Made by a program: the position numbers and the translations under genes. DNA of 64,000 nucleotides from Wenzhouxiangella sp. XN79A (lineage in GTDB: Bacteria; Pseudomonadota; Gammaproteobacteria; Xanthomonadales; Wenzhouxiangellaceae): positions 85,493 through 149,492 of the forward strand of contig NZ_JAAWWS010000146.1 in the NCBI RefSeq assembly GCF_012272825.1, in the 5' to 3' direction. Shown piece by piece: positions 24,270 through 32,860 of this stretch; position 1 is the first letter of the stretch, and every line of letters starts with the position of its first letter. The notes beneath the pieces were generated by a model. That model was not told the origin of the DNA, searched no databases, and saw only the letters and a program-made list of their open reading frames with translations.

Positions 24270-25154
24270 TCAGAGTTCCAGTTCGCCGCGCAGGAACGGC
24301 ACCGCATGCCCGCCGACCCGGACGCTGAGACAGCGGCCGGCGTTGACCGACAGGCGAACGTAGATCCGACTCGGCCGGCCCATGGTTCGGCCCTGCTCGA
24401 CCGTCCACTCGTGCTGGCCGTCGGGCAAGGCCCCGGCGGCCAGACGATGGGCCGGAAGCCCGGCCGCGGCCGAGCCGGTGGCCGGATCTTCGTGGACGCC
24501 GATGTGGGGGGCGAACATCCGGGCCTCGAAGGTCGACGGTCCCGGCCGATCCTCGGCGTACAGATAGATGCCGCAGGCGCCGTCCAGACCCAGTGCGTCG
24601 AAGGCCGCGAAGTCGACGCGGGCCTCGGCCAGCGTCGCGCCATCGGTGCGCGCGTAGATGAAATCGATCCCGGCACCGGCACGGACCGGCGCGAAGTCGC
24701 TGCGGTCGATCCGGCCGGCCGGCAGCGACAGCGCCCGCTCGAGGGCCTCGGCGCCGGGCGCTCGGCCGGTGAGGGCCGGCGGGTTGGGGTTCTCGAACTC
24801 GGCATAGTCGATGTCGCCGCCGGTCAGCCGGACCGGAAAACGGCCGGCGCCGAGCTCCAGCAGCAGCGCGCCGCGCCGGCCTTCGCCGCGGGCCAGCGCG
24901 CAGGCCGCGCCAACGGTCGGATGGCCGGCGAAGGGCAACTCGCCGGTCGGCGTGAAGATGCGCACGCGGGCATCGGCGCCCTCGTCGCCGGGCCGGCACA
25001 GGAAGACGGTCTCCGAATAGCCGAACTCCGCGGCGATGGCCTGCATGGTCGCGGTCGGCAGCGCGTCGGCCTCGAACACCACCGCCAGCGGATTGCCGGC
25101 GAAGCGGCGGTCGGTGAACACGTCCCAGGTCTCGAAGGTGCAGCGTGTGGTCAT
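24270..25154 (-). CDS. PhzF-family isomerase
   Basis: 294 residues. The start MTTRCTFETWDVFTDRRFAG at 25154 has GGAAG 6 bases upstream. Family features: FAGNPLAVV, EFGYSETVFL (with the catalytic Glu of the family), TPTGELPFAGHPTVGAA in domain 1, and HEDPATGSAAAGLPAH in domain 2, the two-lobe diaminopimelate-epimerase-like fold. Most such stand-alone proteins are of unknown substrate; PhzF itself isomerises a phenazine precursor, but no other phenazine genes are present. Cytoplasmic. Confidence 0.9.
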   Translation of the reverse strand: MTTRCTFETWDVFTDRRFAGNPLAVVFEADALPTATMQAIAAEFGYSETVFLCRPGDEGADARVRIFTPTGELPFAGHPTVGAACALARGEGRRGALLLELGAGRFPVRLTGGDIDYAEFENPNPPALTGRAPGAEALERALSLPAGRIDRSDFAPVRAGAGIDFIYARTDGATLAEARVDFAAFDALGLDGACGIYLYAEDRPGPSTFEARMFAPHIGVHEDPATGSAAAGLPAHRLAAGALPDGQHEWTVEQGRTMGRPSRIYVRLSVNAGRCLSVRVGGHAVPFLRGELEL

Positions 25155-25258
25155 GCTGGCTTCCACGGGGCCGGTACCCCCTCGGCGATGAACCTGACCT
25201 TGATGGTAGCCCGGCCGGGCGCCGGATGTCCGGCTCGATGCTTCGTGCCGGTCGGCGG

Positions 25259-25951
25259 TCATTGACCGGAGCGACGGCCCGTGATCATGCCGCGGACGAA
25301 ATTCTCCCGGTGCAGCAGCGACGACACCAGCACCCCGGCGACGTGCAGGGCGATCAGCAGCAGCAGGAGGTCGGCGCCGAATTCGTGGATGTCCTCGACG
25401 GCCTCCTCCAGCGCGCCCTCTTCGTCGTCGTGGCCCTCGTGCTCGTCGTCTTCGCGCTCGTTCGTTCCTGCCGACCCGCGCGCGCCGGCTACCGAATCGG
25501 CCACCGCGTCGCTCGGGGTCTCGGCCGCCAGCCAGGCGGCCAGCGGTCCCTTGCCCTCGTCCAGCGCGTACAGCGTCATGCCGCTGCCGACCTGCACACT
25601 CAGCGCCACCAGCAGCAGCACGACCATCCAGCCGCCGGCCGGATTGTGGCCGCGGTGCGCTTCGGGCTCGCCGCGCACCAGGCTCTCCAGGTACCGGACG
25701 ACGGCTGCGGGGCCGCGGACGAACTGGCTGAACCGGGCATTGTGCGGGCCGAACAGTCCCCAGGCGAAGCGCACCAGCAGGATCACGGCGATGGTGTAGC
25801 CGGCCAGCACGTGGACCTGCTGGTACTCGTCACCGGCGATCCAGGCCGTGACGAAGGCCGCGGCCAGCAGCCAGTGGCCGATCCGGACCATCGGGTCCCA
25901 GGTCCCGGAGCGGGACGGTTCCGAACGGCGTTCGGGGGTCGTTGGGGTCAT
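25259..25951 (-). CDS. Cytochrome b561-family diheme membrane protein
   Basis: 230 residues with four membrane helices and the His ligands of the b561/Ni-Fe-hydrogenase cytochrome b group: RIGHWLLAAAF, QVHVLAGYTIA, and LIALHVAGVLVSSLLHRENF near the end. AAGGAG lies 7 bases before the start. The loop between helices 3 and 4 is long and strikingly acidic with His (REDDEHEGHDDEE, then ALEEAVEDIHE), a possible metal-binding or docking loop. It probably passes electrons between the membrane quinone pool and a periplasmic partner. It is divergent from the membrane LuxR-type regulator across 93 bp. Confidence 0.88.
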   Translation of the reverse strand: MTPTTPERRSEPSRSGTWDPMVRIGHWLLAAAFVTAWIAGDEYQQVHVLAGYTIAVILLVRFAWGLFGPHNARFSQFVRGPAAVVRYLESLVRGEPEAHRGHNPAGGWMVVLLLVALSVQVGSGMTLYALDEGKGPLAAWLAAETPSDAVADSVAGARGSAGTNEREDDEHEGHDDEEGALEEAVEDIHEFGADLLLLLIALHVAGVLVSSLLHRENFVRGMITGRRSGQ

Positions 25952-26044
25952 ACGACAGCTCCTTCGGATGAGTGACCCCAGACTGCGCGCCCGGCGATAT
26001 GCTTGGAATCCGGCACATGACGCAGCTCCGACTGCCGCAGATCG

Positions 26045-26641
26045 ATGAGCTCCGACCCGGCAAATGACGCATCGCCCGCGACCCCGCCGACCGGCCTGCT
26101 GCTGGCCGCGCTGGCCGCGATCGCGGTCCTGATCGGCTGGGACCTGAGCACCGATTACGGCGAAGGAGCCGGCGCACTGCACCTGGTGCTCGAGCTGAGC
26201 GTGCTGTTGCTGGCCACCGGACTGTTCACGCTGATCCTCGTCCAGCGCCTGCGTGCGGGCCGGCGAATGGACCAGCTGGAGCGCTCGCTGAGCGTCCGGA
26301 CCGAGCAGGCCGACGCCTGGCGCGCGCGCTACCAGCAGACGCTGGCCGGACTCGGCGAAGCCATCCACGCGCAGTTCCGGGCCTGGCGCTTGAGTGAGGC
26401 GGAAGCGCAGATCGGCCTGCTGCTGCTCAAGGGCCTGAGCCTGAAGGAGATCGCGGCCGTGCGCGGCACCGGCGAACGGACGGTGCGCGAGCAGGCCCGC
26501 GCGATCTACCGCAAGGCCGGGCTGGCCGGCCGTTCGGAGCTCTCGGCATTCTTTCTCGAAGACCTGCTGCTGCCGGCGCCGACCGACGACGTCGACGAAG
26601 GTGTCGACGCCGTGACCGGCGATCGACAGGACGGGCCCTAG
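26045..26641 (+). CDS. Membrane-anchored LuxR-type HTH regulator
   Basis: 198 residues. Two membrane helices (~17-32 and ~47-66) form a hairpin with both ends in the cytoplasm. A coiled coil (~70-105, RRMDQLERSLSVRTEQADAW) follows, then a LuxR-type helix-turn-helix (~115-170, LSEAEAQIGLLLLKGLSLKE and GTGERTVREQARAIYRKAGL). No receiver or autoinducer domain exists, so the membrane hairpin or a partner must provide the signal. It is divergent from cytochrome b561 and 11 bp upstream of the DsbD-like gene, which suggests it controls this redox cluster. Confidence 0.85.
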   Translation: MSSDPANDASPATPPTGLLLAALAAIAVLIGWDLSTDYGEGAGALHLVLELSVLLLATGLFTLILVQRLRAGRRMDQLERSLSVRTEQADAWRARYQQTLAGLGEAIHAQFRAWRLSEAEAQIGLLLLKGLSLKEIAAVRGTGERTVREQARAIYRKAGLAGRSELSAFFLEDLLLPAPTDDVDEGVDAVTGDRQDGP

Positions 26642-26651
26642 GTCCAGGGCC

Positions 26652-28751
26652 ATGATCCCGATCCGACCCCCGCTGCCGCTGCTGTTGCTGGCGCTCGCCT
26701 TGCTGCCGACCGGTGCGGCCGGAGCAGCGGCGTCCGGTCCCGTCCAGCGCGACCACGTCGTGGTCGAGCTGGTCAGTGCGGTCGAGCACGTGCAGCCGGG
26801 CACGCCGTTCCGGGTCGGGGTGACCTTCGAGCACGAACCGGAGTGGCACACCTACTGGCAGAACCCCGGCGATTCGGGGCTGGAAACGAAGTTCGCCTGG
26901 ACCCTGCCCGCGGGCCTGGCGGCCGGCCCGATCGAGTGGCCGTGGCCGGAGCGTCACCGCATCGAGCACCTGGTCAACTACGGCTACTCCGACCAGCACC
27001 TGCTGCCGGTGACGATCACCCCGGCGGCCGACCTGACCGCCGACTCGGTCACGCTGGCGGTGAAGGCCGACTGGCTGATCTGCCGGATCGAGTGCATCCC
27101 GGGCTCGGCCGAACTGACCCTGAGCCTGCCGGTGCGCGATGCCGCGCCGACCCCGTCGCGGTTCGCCGCACGCTTCGACGCGACCGCCGCGCGCACGCCC
27201 GAGGCCGTCGACTGGCCGGCTGCCTTCACCACCGAAGGCGGGCAGTTCGGTCTGCAGGTGCAGGACGTGACCGGCCTGGACGCGAGCCGGCTCGAAGTAT
27301 TCCCGGCCCACCCGACGCTGGTCGAGCACGCCGTCGATCCGTTCGTGGCGCTGGACGCTGGAACGCTTCAGGTCGTCCAGCCGCTGTCGCCGTTCTTCAG
27401 CCGCACACCGGACACGCTGCGGGTGGTCCTCGTCGATCGCGAGGCCGGGCGCGGCGTGGAGGTCGCTGCCCGGCCGGGCGCGCTGGAATCGCTCGGCCCG
27501 GCCGCCACCGCGGCGTCCGGCGAGCGTGAACCGCTGGCGCTGATCACCGTGCTGCTGCTGGCGCTCGCCGGCGGCGTGCTGCTGAACCTGATGCCGTGCG
27601 TATTCCCGGTGCTGTCGCTGAAGGCGATGAGCCTGGTCGGCAGCGGCGAGCGCGCCGGCCGGCACGGCGGGGCCTACACCGCCGGCGTGCTGGTGACCTT
27701 CGCGCTGCTGGCCGGTGCGCTGCTGGCGCTGCGCGCCGGCGGCGAGGCGATCGGCTGGGGCTTCCAGCTGCAGTCACCGGGCTTCGTCGCCGGACTGGTC
27801 TACCTGTTCTTCGCCATGGCCCTGTCGCTGTCGGGCGTGTTCGATCTGGGCACGCGCTGGATGGGCCTGGGCCAGGAACTGTCGGGCCCGGACGGCCTGC
27901 GCGGTTCGTTCTTCACCGGCGCGCTGGCCACGCTGGTGGCCAGTCCGTGCACCGCGCCGGCGATGGGCACGGCGCTGGGTGTGGCCGCCGCGCTGCCGGC
28001 GGCCCAGGCGATGGCCGTGTTCCTGGCGCTGGGCTTCGGCCTGGCGCTGCCGATGCTGGTGCTGTCGCTGGTCCCGGCGCTGGCCCGCCGGCTGCCCAGG
28101 CCCGGGCCATGGATGGTCACGTTCCGCCAGGTCATGGCGTTTCCGCTGTACCTGACGGTGGTCTGGCTGCTGTGGGTCCTGGGCAACCAGGTCGGCAGCA
28201 CCGGCATGAGCTGGCTGCTGGCCGGACTGGTCGCGCTGGCCTTCGCACTGTGGCTGGCCGGGCGCACGGCCGGCCGCGCTGCTGCTGCGCCCGGCCAGGC
28301 CCTGGCCCACGTGCTCATCGGCCTGGCAATGCTCGGCGCGCTGGCCGCCTGGCTGAACGCGATCGATTTCGAAGCCCCGGGCCGGGCCGCCACCGCCGGG
28401 GCCGAGCCGTGGAGCGCCGAGCGGCTGGCCGAGCTGAACGCCGACCCGGCCCGCGGCGTGCTGGTCAACATGACCGCCGACTGGTGCGTGACCTGCAAGG
28501 TCAACGAGGCCGTCGCGCTGTCGACCGACACCGTCCAGGACGCGCTCGATGCCTACGGATTCGAGTACCTGGTCGGCGACTGGACCCGCCGCGACCCGGC
28601 GATCACGGGCTACCTGGAGACCTTCGGCCGCAACGGCGTACCGCTGTACGTGGTCTATCCGCCGGGCCCGGACCCGCGGCCGGTGGTCCTGCCGCAGCTG
28701 CTGACGCCGGGCGCCGTGGCCGCCGCGCTGCGAGAAGCGGCCGGCGAGTGA
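26652..28751 (+). CDS. DsbD/ScsB-like thiol-disulfide reductase
   Basis: 699 residues. After a signal peptide comes a periplasmic DsbD-type domain with a redox Cys pair (WLICRIEC, Cys144/Cys148). About eight membrane helices follow, carrying the two transmembrane cysteines (NLMPCVFPVLSLKAM and ATLVASPCTAPAMG). The C-terminal thioredoxin domain has WCVTCK. This is the complete relay moving electrons from cytoplasmic thioredoxin to the periplasm, in the longer ScsB-like form. Its start is 11 bp after the LuxR-type gene and a redoxin gene follows 62 bp downstream, a natural recipient of the electrons. Confidence 0.92.
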   Translation: MIPIRPPLPLLLLALALLPTGAAGAAASGPVQRDHVVVELVSAVEHVQPGTPFRVGVTFEHEPEWHTYWQNPGDSGLETKFAWTLPAGLAAGPIEWPWPERHRIEHLVNYGYSDQHLLPVTITPAADLTADSVTLAVKADWLICRIECIPGSAELTLSLPVRDAAPTPSRFAARFDATAARTPEAVDWPAAFTTEGGQFGLQVQDVTGLDASRLEVFPAHPTLVEHAVDPFVALDAGTLQVVQPLSPFFSRTPDTLRVVLVDREAGRGVEVAARPGALESLGPAATAASGEREPLALITVLLLALAGGVLLNLMPCVFPVLSLKAMSLVGSGERAGRHGGAYTAGVLVTFALLAGALLALRAGGEAIGWGFQLQSPGFVAGLVYLFFAMALSLSGVFDLGTRWMGLGQELSGPDGLRGSFFTGALATLVASPCTAPAMGTALGVAAALPAAQAMAVFLALGFGLALPMLVLSLVPALARRLPRPGPWMVTFRQVMAFPLYLTVVWLLWVLGNQVGSTGMSWLLAGLVALAFALWLAGRTAGRAAAAPGQALAHVLIGLAMLGALAAWLNAIDFEAPGRAATAGAEPWSAERLAELNADPARGVLVNMTADWCVTCKVNEAVALSTDTVQDALDAYGFEYLVGDWTRRDPAITGYLETFGRNGVPLYVVYPPGPDPRPVVLPQLLTPGAVAAALREAAGE

Positions 28752-28813
28752 ATGCAATCGACATCGGGATTTCGTACTCTGCCCTGCCCGATCCCTTCGA
28801 AGAGGACCCGACC

Positions 28814-29428
28814 ATGCCGAACCGACCGACCCTGTTGCTGACCACCCTGCTGCTGTCGATCGCACTCAGCGCGCCGCTGGCCGCCGCGCCGGTGATCGGC
28901 GAGCCTGCGCCCGAATTCGAACTGACCGACACCGCCGGCACCACCCACCGGCTGTCGGATTTCCGCGGCAGGACGGTGATCCTGGAATGGACCAACCACG
29001 AGTGCCCGTTCGTCCAGAAGCACTACGACTCCGACAACATGCAGGACCAGCAGCGCACCGCCGCCGGCGAACACGACGCGGTCTGGCTGACGATCATCTC
29101 CTCGAAGCCCGGCGCCCAGGGCCACGTCGGCCCCGAGCAGGCCGACGCGCTGACCGCCTCGCGCAGCGCCGCGCCGACCGCGGTGCTGATCGACGAGTCC
29201 GGCGACGTCGGCCGCGCCTATGCCGCGCAGGTCACTCCGCACATGTACATCATCGACGGCGAAGGCACGCTGGTCTACATGGGCGGGATCGACTCCAACC
29301 CCAGCGCCGACCCGGCCGACATCCCGACATCGACCCAGTACGTGCTGGCCGCGCTCGATGACCTGGCCGCGGGACGGGCCGTGGCCGAGCCGGTCACGCG
29401 GCCGTACGGCTGCACGATCAAGTACTGA
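28814..29428 (+). CDS. Periplasmic thioredoxin-fold (AhpC/TSA-like) protein
   Basis: 204 residues with a signal peptide (LLLTTLLLSIALSAPLAAA). The redoxin fold is seen from GEPAPEFELTDTAGTTHRLS, TVILEWTNHECPFVQKHYDS and TPHMYIIDGEGTLVYMGGID. The active-site region is E-C-P-F with a single Cys, as in thioredoxin-like proteins often paired with DsbD relatives. A second Cys near the C-terminus (YGCTIKY) may be the resolving residue. AGAGG precedes the ATG. It likely receives electrons from the upstream DsbD-like protein; the final substrate (peroxide or protein thiol) is not known. Confidence 0.88.
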   Translation: MPNRPTLLLTTLLLSIALSAPLAAAPVIGEPAPEFELTDTAGTTHRLSDFRGRTVILEWTNHECPFVQKHYDSDNMQDQQRTAAGEHDAVWLTIISSKPGAQGHVGPEQADALTASRSAAPTAVLIDESGDVGRAYAAQVTPHMYIIDGEGTLVYMGGIDSNPSADPADIPTSTQYVLAALDDLAAGRAVAEPVTRPYGCTIKY

Positions 29429-29456
29429 CCCGGGCGGCGTTCCGAACCCGGCACAG

Positions 29457-29482
29457 CCCCGACGGAACTTGCACCGTCGGGG
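29457..29482. terminator. Nine-bp stem-loop after the redox operon
   Basis: CCCCGACGG and CCGTCGGGG form a perfect 9-bp stem around AACTTGCA, 28 bases after the stop of the redoxin gene and just before the next gene. The absence of a T-run makes it a weak intrinsic terminator, but it is the strongest hairpin in the gap. Confidence 0.5.
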
Positions 29483-29503
29483 GTGTGAAGTCATCATCCC
29501 GGC

Positions 29504-30136
29504 ATGTCCCAGCCCCGCCCGAGACCGCCCGAACACGTCCACCTGCTGCGCGCCCTGGCCAGCCTGGCGCTGGACTATTTCCGCTGGACCCAGCTGGTGC
29601 CGATGCTGCTGGCCTGGACCTTCCTGCTGTTCATGGTCGCGGCCCTGCTGCTGACCAACTTCCAGGACGCCTCGTTCTCGCTGCTCGAGCGCGGCATCGG
29701 TATCTACGAACGCGTCATCGGACCGATCGACGGGGTCGCCGGTCCGCCGGCGGAGGCCGCCGGGCCGGACGCCGGCGAACCCGCGTACGGCGAGGCGCTG
29801 CGCTTCAGCGACGAGGACATCGTGCCGGTGGTGCTGCGCGCCTGGGCGCTGCTGGCGCTGGTCGGCTGGCTGTTCGGGGTGCTGCGCACGATGCTGTTCG
29901 GCCCGCGTGAGCCCACCGGGCTGGCCGGCAAGCTCCGGATCGCGTTCTACGCCGCGGCCGGCTGCTCGGGCCTGATGTGGATCGCCTACGGACTCGGCAG
30001 CGAAACCTTCCACGGCAGCGGCTTCGGCTGGGCGATGCTGTTCGTCGGCGGCCCGCTGCTGGTCTGGGGCATCAGCGCCTGGAGCCTGCTGATCGGCCAG
30101 CTGGTCTGTCGCCTGCAGCGGCGACTGCATGCCTGA
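29504..30136 (+). CDS. Four-helix membrane protein of unknown function
   Basis: 210 residues with membrane helices near 32-52, 108-125, 147-163 and 172-195. The ~55-residue loop between helices 1 and 2 is acidic. The start at 29504 is an ATG with no strong ribosome site. No family is recognised. Same strand as the redox operon but separated by a hairpin, so it may be transcribed independently. Confidence 0.65.
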   Translation: MSQPRPRPPEHVHLLRALASLALDYFRWTQLVPMLLAWTFLLFMVAALLLTNFQDASFSLLERGIGIYERVIGPIDGVAGPPAEAAGPDAGEPAYGEALRFSDEDIVPVVLRAWALLALVGWLFGVLRTMLFGPREPTGLAGKLRIAFYAAAGCSGLMWIAYGLGSETFHGSGFGWAMLFVGGPLLVWGISAWSLLIGQLVCRLQRRLHA

Positions 30137-30408
30137 GGTGGCGCTGCGCTCGGACCTGCTCGAGCGTATCGGCCGCGACGACGGCTTCGGATCATCGGAT
30201 CGGGCGCGGGCCGCAGGGGTTCTGGCTCCGATGAGCCGAAACGGCCTCGGCCGCGCACCGGGTTCCCGGCAGCCGCGAGGCTTGCCTTCGCCACGCTGGA
30301 CCGGGCCGGTGAGGGCCTGGGCGAGCAGCTGCACCGGTTCCTCGCGCTGCAGCGGATCGAACTGCCGATCCCGGTACCCTGGCGCGGCCGAGCGGCCGCC
30401 ACCGGCGA
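30129..30408 (+). pseudogene. Possible frameshifted small gene
   Basis: An ATG at 30129 overlaps the stop of the preceding gene and opens with a protein-like stretch (MPEVALRSDLLERIGRDDGF). About 30 codons later that frame becomes Ser/Arg-rich, while a second frame becomes protein-like (AARLAFATLDRAGEGLGEQL, then HRFLALQRIELPIPVPWRGR). A single frameshift near 30195-30240 would join them into one ~90-residue protein. No family is recognised and a sequencing error or decay are equally possible. Confidence 0.3.
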
Positions 30409-32139
30409 TCAGGCCGAGCCGGCGCGCCCGGCCCGCCGCCGCTCCAGCCAGTCCCAGAACCAGCCCTGCAGGATTTCCTTGCCGGTCAGCACGTAGGCCA
30501 GCGCCTGGTCGTTTTCCAGCAGTGCGCTGACCCGGCGCGCTGCACCGGGCCGGCCGGCCAGCAGCAGCCGATCGCCCGACTGCAGCGGCGTGTCCTCGTC
30601 CGGCCAGAGCAACGGCTCGTCGTCGCGAGCGATCATCAGCACCGACAGCGGCAAGCGCCGGTCCCGGTTGCCGGCATCGCGCAGCAGCGCACCGACCGAC
30701 ACCTCACCGCCTGCCTCCAGGACGCGCGCCACGGCCGGCGCGCGGCGGGCGCTGATCCGGCCCGAGGAGATTTCCGGCGGCGATTCGACCCCGTGCGACC
30801 GCAGCGCCTCGAGCACCTTGCCGGCGAAGGCATCGTCGGCCTCGAGTACATGATCGAGGAAGTCACCCATCAGCGACGAGCGGACCCGACCGAGAATGGC
30901 GCCGGCGACCACGGTGCTGGGTTGGCCGAGGACGTCCGGCTCGGCCGCCCGGAACAGCGCATGGGTGGACAGGCCGTTTTCCAGCGCGCCGACGAACAGG
31001 TCCTCGTTCAGCGCCCGGGCGGTGATCAGGATCGACAGGTTGTCGGCGTCGTCGGTGGACGTCGCCAGCACGCCGACCGCCTCCTCGATGCCGGCGGCCT
31101 GCAGGTCCTCGGCGTCGGTGCCGATCGCGTCGATGAAGCCCGGCGGCGGATCGTCGGCGTCGGGCGCGATCACCGCGACCTCCATCCCGAGATCCTTCAG
31201 CGCCGCGTGGAGCGCCCGGCCCGGCCGACCGTAGCCGCACAGGACCCAGCGGCCGCGCGGCGGTTGCCGGGTTTCCGGGATCCGCGCCGACGGACCCGAG
31301 GCCAGCCACTGGTAGAGCCGGAACGCGTTCGGCCGTTCGATCGCCAGGGTCATGCGGCGCACGAACTCGGCGACCGGGTTGATGACGTGATCGGTCTCGA
31401 ACGAGCGCATGTTGTCGGCCACCGCGCGCGAATCGGCCCGGGCATGGACCGCTGCCTTGTGGTTGAGCAGTTTCGACGAGATGGCGACCTTGAGGTTGGC
31501 CCGATCGTCGCCGGTGACCGCCAGCACGCCCAGGCACCAGCGGCTGCGCAGGCCGGCATCGACCAGGTGATCGGGCAGTCGGGCGTCGGACTGGAAGCTG
31601 ATCACCTCGGCGCCGAATTCCTCGACCGACAGGCCGTCGATCTTGTCGCCGTTGTGCTCGATGACGACCACCGGGTGGCCCTGGTCGGTCAGCGCACGGG
31701 TCAGCATCCGCCCGGTGTCGCCGTAGCCGCAGACCATGTAGAACGGCTCGGCGAGGTGGCGCACGGCGCGCCGGCGACGGCTGTGCTTGAGCGCGCGGAT
31801 GTAGGCCGGGTCCTGGACCAGCGAGATGATCGAACCGATCGAGAACAGCCAGGCGATCACGGTCACGTAGATGCTGACCATGGTCCACATGCGCTGGGCC
31901 GGCGTGAAGTCGTAGGGCACCTCGCCGAAGCCGATCGTGGTGCCGGTGTAGCTGACCACGTAGAAGGCTTCGAAGAAACTCATCCGCCAGGGATTGCCCT
32001 GATCGTCGACGCCCGGCATCAGGGTGAAGCCGACGGTCGCGAACGCGTAGGCCGAGATCAACACGATCAGCGGTATACGCATCCGCCGCAGCAGCAGGAA
32101 GAGGAACGAGTCGCTCCTGCCCGAGGAGGTTTCGATCAT
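30409..32139 (-). CDS. Two-helix K+ channel with RCK/TrkA domains
   Basis: 576 residues. Two membrane helices (~20-42 and ~88-108) enclose a pore loop, FFEAFYVVSYTGTTIGFGEV, whose TIGFG is the K+ selectivity filter. Two Rossmann-type RCK domains follow: YMVCGYGDTGRMLTRALTDQ with VVVIEHN, then WVLCGYGRPGRALHAALKDL with VAVIAPDADD. TrkA-C-like regions follow near ~440-560 (e.g. GDRLLLAGRPGAARRVSALL). The second nucleotide site keeps G-Y-G-x-x-G. The channel is expected in the inner membrane, gated by nucleotides or ions. It is 13 bp downstream of the DUF6394 gene, forming an operon. Confidence 0.92.
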   Translation of the reverse strand: MIETSSGRSDSFLFLLLRRMRIPLIVLISAYAFATVGFTLMPGVDDQGNPWRMSFFEAFYVVSYTGTTIGFGEVPYDFTPAQRMWTMVSIYVTVIAWLFSIGSIISLVQDPAYIRALKHSRRRRAVRHLAEPFYMVCGYGDTGRMLTRALTDQGHPVVVIEHNGDKIDGLSVEEFGAEVISFQSDARLPDHLVDAGLRSRWCLGVLAVTGDDRANLKVAISSKLLNHKAAVHARADSRAVADNMRSFETDHVINPVAEFVRRMTLAIERPNAFRLYQWLASGPSARIPETRQPPRGRWVLCGYGRPGRALHAALKDLGMEVAVIAPDADDPPPGFIDAIGTDAEDLQAAGIEEAVGVLATSTDDADNLSILITARALNEDLFVGALENGLSTHALFRAAEPDVLGQPSTVVAGAILGRVRSSLMGDFLDHVLEADDAFAGKVLEALRSHGVESPPEISSGRISARRAPAVARVLEAGGEVSVGALLRDAGNRDRRLPLSVLMIARDDEPLLWPDEDTPLQSGDRLLLAGRPGAARRVSALLENDQALAYVLTGKEILQGWFWDWLERRRAGRAGSA

Positions 32140-32152
32140 CGAGTCGCCGCCA

Positions 32153-32536
32153 TCAGCGCGCGAGGCCGGCGGTCTCCAGCGTCAGCAGCACGACCGACAG
32201 CAGGTTGGCCAGCAGTGCGCCGCCGGACAGCGACACGATCGAGGCCATGACCGCCGGGGTCAGTCCGGCCTCGGTCATGTTCACCGCCACGGCCCAGACG
32301 ATGGCCGCGACGATCAGCTGAAGCGTGGCCACCAGGCTGGAGGCCAGCAGCACCGCACCCATGTGCGAACGTTCGCCGAACTTGAGCATCGTCGCGATCA
32401 GGCCGACGATCAGCGCAGCGAACAACTCGTAGACATTGTGGTGGTCGGGGTTATCGATATCGCCGAGGAAGAACCCGAAGTTCAGCGTCAGTGCGAGCAG
32501 GACGAAGAACCCGAAGACGACCTTGCTCATGTTCAT
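32153..32536 (-). CDS. DUF6394 small membrane protein
   Basis: 127 residues, four hydrophobic segments, starting MNMSKVVFGFFVLLALTLNF. The conserved block GDIDNPDHHNVYELFAALIV and the GALLANLLSVVLLTLET end match DUF6394 as I remember it. GGAG lies 8 bases before the ATG. The 13-bp gap to the K+ channel gene suggests a functional pair, possibly an accessory subunit. This is inference. Confidence 0.82.
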   Translation of the reverse strand: MNMSKVVFGFFVLLALTLNFGFFLGDIDNPDHHNVYELFAALIVGLIATMLKFGERSHMGAVLLASSLVATLQLIVAAIVWAVAVNMTEAGLTPAVMASIVSLSGGALLANLLSVVLLTLETAGLAR

Positions 32537-32597
32537 GCGGTGCGCTCCCGTTCGAAAGGTCTGGTCCCATTATGCATGGCGGCTGCGGCAGAGCGGA

Positions 32598-32774
32598 TCA
32601 GTCCGGTACCGGACCGGTTCGTTCCGATGTCTCCTGCGCCGAGTCGACGGCGTCGGCGCCTGCGCCGTTCCATCGTTCGATGAGATTTGCGATCAACAGG
32701 CCACCGAATACCACCGCCAGCACGAAGCCGATGACGCGGACGGTTTCGGCCAGCAGCTCGTTTCGCTCGACCAT
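32598..32774 (-). CDS. Short single-span membrane protein
   Basis: 58 residues starting MVERNELLAETVRVIGFVLA, one hydrophobic helix (VIGFVLAVVFGGLLIANLI) followed by a polar tail. No convincing ribosome site is seen. It lies between the vWA protein gene and the DUF6394/K+ channel operon on the same strand. Kept because of its clean single-helix pattern; it could be spurious. Confidence 0.45.
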   Translation of the reverse strand: MVERNELLAETVRVIGFVLAVVFGGLLIANLIERWNGAGADAVDSAQETSERTGPVPD

Positions 32775-32860
32775 CAGGGGCACACCCGGTGCGGGACCAC
32801 GGAACGGAAGCCTACCAGAAGCCGGCCGAGCGGCCCGACCGGCTCGCCAGCCGGGTCGAT

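Noticed and set aside
24270..25154. Phenazine biosynthesis locus
   Set aside because: Only a PhzF-family gene is present. No other phenazine genes occur nearby, and most lone PhzF relatives have other substrates.
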